The notes beneath the pieces are model-generated. The model made no database searches. It was not told the DNA's origin and saw nothing but the letters and a program-made list of their open reading frames with translations. Source: Bordetella parapertussis (lineage in GTDB: Bacteria > Pseudomonadota > Gammaproteobacteria > Burkholderiales > Burkholderiaceae). From it: DNA of 11,445 nt. Both the position numbers and the translations under genes were made by a program. The stretch covers positions 1 through 11,445 of the forward strand of contig CAMDLJ010000049.1 of assembly GCA_945901665.1 (NCBI GenBank), in the 5' to 3' direction. Each line of letters opens with the position of its first letter. The stretch's first letter is position 1. Positions 7,640-11,445 of this stretch are shown in pieces.

Positions 7640-8614
7640 ATGTTGAAACGTTTGACCCGCCGCAGCCTGGCATTGGTTTTGTCTTTGGCCTGTGTGGGCG
7701 TGATGGCCCAAAGCGATTACCCGAATAAACCCATCCGCATGGTGGTGGCCTGGCCCCCGGCCAGCGGCATTGACATCGTCATGCGCCACATCTCTGAGGC
7801 TTTGCGTGTCGAATTGGGCCAACCGGTCATCATTGAAAACCGCGCCGGCGCGGCCGGAGCCTTGGGCTCGGTGGCGGTGGCCAATGCCGCGCCCGATGGC
7901 TATACCTTGTTGTTCAACTCGGCGGCCATGAACATGCTCGCTGCCATGGGCACGCCCACACAGTACAGCATGCCCGATTCGTTCACACCCGTTGTGAATG
8001 TGTTTTCTTCGCCCATGGTGTTGGTGGCGCACCCGTCGCTGGACATCAAGTCACCCCAAGATCTGGTGGCTCTGGCCAAAGCCAAAAAAGGCGATTTGTT
8101 TTATGCCACCTCGGGTCACGGCGCACCATCGCATTTTGTGGCTGAATTGTTTCGGGCCCGCACGGGCATCGAGGCCACCGCCGTCCCCATGAAGGGCTCG
8201 CCCCAGGCCATGCTTGAACAAATTTCAGGTCGGGTGGCTTTCCACTTTGCTGTGGCTTCTACCGCCTTGGCCCCGGCCAAAGATGGCAAGGTCAAAGCGG
8301 TGGCGGTGACCAGCAAGTCGCGCTTGGCCGTGGCCCAAGACATCCCCACCATGGAAGAGTTGGGCTTTAAAAACTTCAATGCCAGCTATTGGAATGGGGT
8401 GTTTGGTCCCAAAGGCCTGCCCGCACCGATTGCTGAGCGCTTGGCCAATGCCTTCAACAAAGTGATGGCCCGTCCCGACATCCAAGAAAAGCTCATGCCC
8501 ACTGCCAATGAGATAGACACCAGCAGCAGCCCGGCTCGATTCACCAGCATGATTCGGGACGACTTGGCGGTGTGGAGCGAAGTGGTGCGCTACGCCAAGA
8601 TCAAGCCCGAGTGA
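7640..8614 (+). CDS. Bug/TctC-family periplasmic substrate-binding protein (orphan)
   Basis: This 324-residue periplasmic receptor belongs to the Bordetella uptake gene (Bug)/TctC family, which usually binds small carboxylates for tripartite tricarboxylate transporters. A Sec signal peptide is seen at 1-23 (basic KRLTRR, hydrophobic core, likely cleavage after VMA before QSDYP). The mature protein begins with the family block PNKPIRMVVAWPPASGIDIV (28-47), including the G-x-D-x3-R pattern (G43, D45, R49), then VIIENRAGAAGALG and APDGYTLL. ATG 7640 is supported by GGAGA six bases upstream and by the signal peptide. No TctA or TctB membrane subunit is in the window; Burkholderiales carry large numbers of such orphan receptors. 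It converges with the SDR pair, so it may collect the compound those enzymes process. Family is secure; ligand is unknown. Confidence 0.92.
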   Translation: MLKRLTRRSLALVLSLACVGVMAQSDYPNKPIRMVVAWPPASGIDIVMRHISEALRVELGQPVIIENRAGAAGALGSVAVANAAPDGYTLLFNSAAMNMLAAMGTPTQYSMPDSFTPVVNVFSSPMVLVAHPSLDIKSPQDLVALAKAKKGDLFYATSGHGAPSHFVAELFRARTGIEATAVPMKGSPQAMLEQISGRVAFHFAVASTALAPAKDGKVKAVAVTSKSRLAVAQDIPTMEELGFKNFNASYWNGVFGPKGLPAPIAERLANAFNKVMARPDIQEKLMPTANEIDTSSSPARFTSMIRDDLAVWSEVVRYAKIKPE

Positions 8615-8628
8615 CGGGGCTATGAGCG

Positions 8629-8658
8629 GGCAGGACGGGCATCAAGCCCGGGCCTGCC
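8629..8658. terminator. Strong hairpin between convergent genes, candidate terminator
   Basis: The stem is GGCAGG (8629-8634) with CCTGCC (8653-8658), and inside it CGGGC (8636-8640) pairs with GCCCG (8646-8650) around the loop ATCAA. Unpaired A8635 faces GG 8651-8652. It starts 14 bases after the receptor stop and covers the stop codon of the minus-strand dehydrogenase (8642-8644). There is no T tract on either side, so it may act as a transcript-end stabiliser or a weak bidirectional terminator rather than a classical one. Confidence 0.5.
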
Positions 8659-9424
8659 ACCCGCCATCGATGGGAATGGGCGTGCCGGTGATGTCGCCCG
8701 CATCCTCGCTGCACAAAAAAGCCGCCAAAGCGCCCACTTTGCTGGGTTGTACAAAGCGTTTGGAGGGTTGACGGGCTTTCAAAAAGTCAGCGGTCAAGGC
8801 CTCCTCGGACACACCGGCGTCTTGCGCCCTTTGGGTGATGAGTTTTTTCAGGTGCGGCGTGTGCACCGCAGCCGGGCACAAGGCATTGCAGGTGATGTGG
8901 TACTCGGCGCATTCCAATGCCACCACCTTGGTCAGCCCCACCAAGCCATGTTTGGTCGCCACATAGTCGCTGCGGTTGGCCGTGCCTTCGACCCCATAGA
9001 TGGACGCCAGGTTGATGATGCGGCCCCAGTTGCGTGCTTTCATGCCGGGCACCAACTGGTGCATGAAGTGGTAGGGCGCACTCAAATTCACCGCCAGCGC
9101 ATAGGCCCATTTTTCGGGTGTGAGGTTTTCAATCGTCGCATCGTGGCGGGTGACGGCATTGTTGACCAAGATGTCGACATGGCCATACAGCCGCTCGGCC
9201 TCGAGGACCATGGCGTCGATGTCTTCGGGTTTGGAGATGTCTGCGCCGTGGTAGTGGGCTTGGGCCCCAGATTCGCGCAGCAACTTCAGCTGGGTTTGGA
9301 TCAGGTCTGCTTCGCCAAAGCCATTGATCAATACGTTGCAACCTTTGCGCGCCAAGGCCGCAGCGATTTCAAAACCAATGCCACCCAATGAGCCGGTGAT
9401 CAGGGCAGATTTTCCTTGGAGCAT
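8642..9424 (-). CDS. 3-hydroxybutyrate dehydrogenase-like SDR, altered substrate pocket
   Basis: This 260-residue NAD(P)-dependent short-chain dehydrogenase closely follows 3-hydroxybutyrate dehydrogenase in length and layout. It shows cofactor motif TGSLGGIG (10-17), VLINGFG (31-37), NNA (88-90), the catalytic triad S141, Y154, K158, and the C-terminal DGGW with W256. By eye alignment to characterised 3-hydroxybutyrate dehydrogenases, however, the ligand residues Gln94, His144, Lys152, Trp187 and Gln196 correspond here to R93, Y143, R151, A186 and L195. An active reductase or dehydrogenase for a related but different hydroxy/keto acid is therefore likely. The start at 9424 gives the standard family N-terminus; its ribosome binding site is weak. 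It lies 31 bases after the next SDR on the same strand and is probably co-transcribed with it. SDR identity is certain; hydroxybutyrate activity is doubtful. Confidence 0.85.
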   Translation of the reverse strand: MLQGKSALITGSLGGIGFEIAAALARKGCNVLINGFGEADLIQTQLKLLRESGAQAHYHGADISKPEDIDAMVLEAERLYGHVDILVNNAVTRHDATIENLTPEKWAYALAVNLSAPYHFMHQLVPGMKARNWGRIINLASIYGVEGTANRSDYVATKHGLVGLTKVVALECAEYHITCNALCPAAVHTPHLKKLITQRAQDAGVSEEALTADFLKARQPSKRFVQPSKVGALAAFLCSEDAGDITGTPIPIDGGWQARA

Positions 9425-9455
9425 GGCTGTCTTTCTGTGCGTGCGGTTGAGGTGT

Positions 9456-10196
9456 TTATTGGCCGTGGCGCAAACGGGTGCCCAAAATTTGCCCCGTGGT
9501 GTAACTGCCGCCCACGCCCGCCAAATACAACAAGGTTTGTGCCGCTTGCTCGGGCAGGTTGGCCGTGCCCAATACATCCAGGGCAATTTTTTCGTCCCAC
9601 AGATGCGGGTTGGCGTCGCGCGCCAAGGGCGTGTCGGTCATGCCGGGGTTCAAGCCATTGACGGTGATGCCGTATTGGCCCAGGCTCAGGGCCAGGCTTT
9701 TGGTCAGCGCGATCATGCCGCCTTTGGAGGCCGCGTAATGCGCATAGGTTTGGCTGCCATACAAACCGCGGTCAGAGGTGAGCAGCACCATGGTGCCGCT
9801 TTTTTGGGGCACCATGGCTTTGGCCACTTCGCGGGTGATGAAAAAACTGCCGTCCAAATTGACGCGCAAGGTCTCGCGCCATTGGTCGTCACTCATCTCC
9901 AGCAGTGGGCAAGCCAGGCAAATGCCAGCGGCATGGATCAACACATCGATGCGGGCGTGCTGCGCCACGGTGAGATCGACCAGTGCACGACATTGGCTGG
10001 AGTCGCCCACATCAAAGGCCATGGTGTGCACCGATGGCGCCCTGCTGCGCAAGGATGCGCTGAGCGTTTGCAGCGCGGCTTCATTTCGATCGGCCAAAAC
10101 CAAACGCGCCCCTTCGCTTGCAAACAATTCTGCGCAGGCCTTACCGATGCCGGAAGCGGCACCGGTGATGAGGATGGACTTGTTGTGAATGGTCAT
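9456..10196 (-). CDS. Classical short-chain dehydrogenase/reductase, NAD-type
   Basis: This 246-residue cytosolic oxidoreductase of the classical SDR family has cofactor motif TGAASGIG (11-18), an acidic D36 after the second strand (LVLADR) that favours NAD(H) over NADP(H), HAAG (88-91) as a variant of NNAG, catalytic S141, Y154 and K158 (YAASK) and the NPGMTDTP turn typical of the family. The start at 10196 is supported by GGAG on the minus strand (10204-10207), seven bases upstream, and by the usual short N-terminus before strand 1. It is the first gene of a leftward pair with the 3-hydroxybutyrate-dehydrogenase-like enzyme and is divergent from the cupin/SDR pair. The overall look is that of FabG-type or hydroxy-acid/alcohol dehydrogenases. 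I cannot name the substrate. Confidence 0.88.
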   Translation of the reverse strand: MTIHNKSILITGAASGIGKACAELFASEGARLVLADRNEAALQTLSASLRSRAPSVHTMAFDVGDSSQCRALVDLTVAQHARIDVLIHAAGICLACPLLEMSDDQWRETLRVNLDGSFFITREVAKAMVPQKSGTMVLLTSDRGLYGSQTYAHYAASKGGMIALTKSLALSLGQYGITVNGLNPGMTDTPLARDANPHLWDEKIALDVLGTANLPEQAAQTLLYLAGVGGSYTTGQILGTRLRHGQ

Positions 10197-10210
10197 GCAT
10201 GTTCTCCAGA

Positions 10211-10239
10211 TTGACACTGAAATGAGATTAACATAAGAT
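10211..10239 (+). promoter_or_regulatory. Sigma-70-type promoter for the cupin/SDR pair
   Basis: A consensus -35 TTGACA (10211-10216), a 17-base spacer and -10 TAAGAT (10234-10239, four of six consensus bases) predict a start near 10246 and a leader of about 24 bases before ATG 10270. It sits in the AT-rich 73-base gap (10197-10269) shared with the leftward SDR genes. I could not find an equally good promoter on the minus strand. Two loosely similar ten-base words, GAGATTAACA (10224-10233) and GAGATAATCA (10258-10267), are the only repeat seen here. Confidence 0.65.
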
Positions 10240-10269
10240 GAAAAAATCCCACGATACGAGATAATCAAA

Positions 10270-10791
10270 ATGGAAAAAACAGCGCACAGGGACTTTAAAG
10301 TTTACAAAGAAGCGGACTATCCCCAAGATAAAAAGGCCAGTCCTTATCCTGAATGGCCGCCCCAAGCTTTTCACGTCAGCCACCTCAGCGAAGGTTCTTT
10401 TAAAACCGATGGGTTCCGCCCCTGGGCCTTGTCGCGTGACATGGGCATGATCGAGGCCACAGGTGGCATGGTCGATGTGCACGTCAACCGCCGCGCCAAA
10501 CCCTACGACCCGGCCGAAATTGCGCACCGCCACTTTCACAATGTGCATTACCAAATGGTTTATGTGCTCAAAGGTTGGGTGCGCAGTGAGTTCGAAGGCC
10601 ATGGTGAGTTTGTGATGAAAGAGGGCAGTTGTTGGTTGCAGCCGCCACGCATCAAACACACGGTGCTGGGTTTTTCCGATGACCTGGAAATTTTGGAAGT
10701 CATCATCCCGGCCAATTACGACACGATCAACCTCAACGAGCCCCCCAAGGGCACGCCCGATCCTGCTGGTGGAGCGCCACATGCTCGATAA
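10270..10791 (+). CDS. Small single-domain cupin protein of unknown function
   Basis: This 173-residue cytosolic protein has one cupin barrel. Motif 1 is HRHFHNVHYQMVYVLKGW, with likely metal ligands H88, H90 or H93, and Q95 in the position often held by Glu. Motif 2 is EGSCWLQPPRIKHTVL, with G119, P125 and H130. No signal peptide or second domain is visible. Such small cupins can be dioxygenases, isomerases or sensors, and nothing in the sequence decides. ATG 10270 lies 24 bases after the predicted transcription start, with a weak GAG ribosome site eight bases upstream. Its last 11 bases overlap the start of the following SDR gene, so the two are probably translated together and act on one pathway. 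I do not recognise a characterised homologue. Confidence 0.8.
   Translation: MEKTAHRDFKVYKEADYPQDKKASPYPEWPPQAFHVSHLSEGSFKTDGFRPWALSRDMGMIEATGGMVDVHVNRRAKPYDPAEIAHRHFHNVHYQMVYVLKGWVRSEFEGHGEFVMKEGSCWLQPPRIKHTVLGFSDDLEILEVIIPANYDTINLNEPPKGTPDPAGGAPHAR
10768..10774 (+). promoter_or_regulatory. Ribosome binding site for the third SDR, inside the cupin gene
   Basis: GGTGGAG ends six bases before ATG 10781 and fixes the SDR start inside the 3' end of the cupin gene, 11 bases ahead of the end of the cupin stop codon. Confidence 0.7.
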
Positions 10792-11445
10792 CCTCAGCGC
10801 CATGCGCGGCAAGCGCGCTTTGATCACCGGTGCCAGCGCTGGCATTGGCCGTGCCTGTGCCATTTCTTTGGCCCAATGCGGTATGCACCTGGTCTTGACT
10901 GGGCGCAAAGTGGCCGAGCTCGAAGCCGTGGCCCAAGAATGCAGAGACAAAGGCGTGCAAGTGGTGGCCTTGGCCGGCGACTTGAACGACAAACCCTTTG
11001 TGCGTCAGTTGGCGCAAACCGCGCATGACGCCGATGTGTTTGTCAACAACGCGGGCATCTTGTACTACGCACCGATTTTGGACATGCCGGTTGAAGAATG
11101 CGAGCAAATGTTTGCCACCAATGTGATCGCTTGTTATGACATTTCGCGCGAGGTGGCCCAGCACATGGTGGCACGTGGGGGTGGGCAAATGATTTTTGTC
11201 ACCTCAGGCTCGGCGCGCAGTGTGGGCATGCATGCGGTGGTGTATGCCGCCACCAAACATGCGGTATCGGCATTTGCCAAAGGCTTTCGCTTGGAGCTGA
11301 AAAGCGCCAATGTGCGGGTCACCGAACTCGCCCCCGGCATGGTCGATACCGATATGCGCAAGGGCATCACCCACCCCGAGGTGCTCAAGGCCTTGGCGGC
11401 CCGGCCGTTCAAGCCCATCTCGGCGCAGGATGTGGCCGATGGGGT
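10781..11445 (+). CDS. Short-chain dehydrogenase/reductase, 3' end beyond the window
   Basis: The first 221 residues of a classical SDR are present; the gene is cut by the window end. Cofactor motif TGASAGIG (16-23) is followed by LVLTGRK (37-43), where R42 after the second strand suggests NADP(H). Other landmarks are a GDLND acidic turn, NNAG (89-92), N114, the triad S142, Y155 and K159 (VYAATK) and LAPGMVDTDM (183-192). It starts inside the end of the cupin gene, in another frame, overlapping it by 11 bases, with a good ribosome binding site (10768-10774). This arrangement suggests translational coupling, so the cupin and this enzyme likely share a pathway. It differs from the two leftward SDRs in predicted cofactor. 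Substrate is unknown, and the missing C-terminus contains most substrate-loop information. Confidence 0.88.
   Translation, partial: MLDNLSAMRGKRALITGASAGIGRACAISLAQCGMHLVLTGRKVAELEAVAQECRDKGVQVVALAGDLNDKPFVRQLAQTAHDADVFVNNAGILYYAPILDMPVEECEQMFATNVIACYDISREVAQHMVARGGGQMIFVTSGSARSVGMHAVVYAATKHAVSAFAKGFRLELKSANVRVTELAPGMVDTDMRKGITHPEVLKALAARPFKPISAQDVADG

Noticed and set aside
9425..9586. Upstream extension of the 3-hydroxybutyrate-dehydrogenase-like SDR
   Set aside because: The extension overlaps the end of the neighbouring SDR in another frame and adds a low-quality Trp/Cys-rich segment; start 9424 matches the family N-terminus.
1..11445. RNA genes, CRISPR arrays, insertion sequences or prophage features
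   Set aside because: No tRNA or rRNA sequence, regular direct repeats with spacers, transposase motifs or terminal inverted repeats were seen; coding density and style are even across the window.

Overview
The window looks like a stretch of a high-GC betaproteobacterial chromosome, most likely Burkholderiales/Comamonadaceae. This rests on codon style (heavy TTG for leucine, GCC/GGC-rich), an orphan Bug/TctC receptor, and the gene set; no rRNA or marker gene confirms it. It is densely coding and has no tRNA, rRNA, mobile element or CRISPR array that I can see.

Region 1 (about 1-7525) is a purine-base uptake and deamination locus. A minus-strand 8-oxoguanine deaminase (117-1547) is divergent from a four-gene plus-strand ABC importer of the BMP/nucleoside class: double-domain ATPase (1653-3215), two permeases (3212-4279, 4279-5199) and a lipoprotein substrate-binding protein (5232-6368). 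The first three overlap at stop/start junctions, and the operon closes with a clear intrinsic terminator (6389-6412). Next comes a deaminase of the adenosine/adenine deaminase family with adenine-deaminase hallmarks (6485-7525). Read together, the importer brings in purine bases or nucleosides, one enzyme converts 8-oxoguanine to urate and the other converts adenine to hypoxanthine. Both products feed the oxidative purine pathway, whose later enzymes are not in the window.

Region 2 (about 7526-11445) looks like an uncharacterised catabolic cluster: an orphan TctC/Bug periplasmic receptor (7640-8614), a convergent minus-strand pair of short-chain dehydrogenases (SDRs; 8642-9424 and 9456-10196), and a divergent plus-strand pair of a small cupin (10270-10791) and a third SDR (10781 to the window end, truncated). 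The 3-hydroxybutyrate-dehydrogenase-like SDR keeps the catalytic residues but has lost most of the known 3-hydroxybutyrate-binding residues, so its substrate is probably something else. A good sigma-70-type promoter lies in the intergenic region before the cupin gene, and a strong hairpin lies between the converging receptor and dehydrogenase genes.

The points most worth following are the coupled adenine/8-oxoguanine salvage module and the cupin/three-SDR/TctC cluster of unknown substrate.
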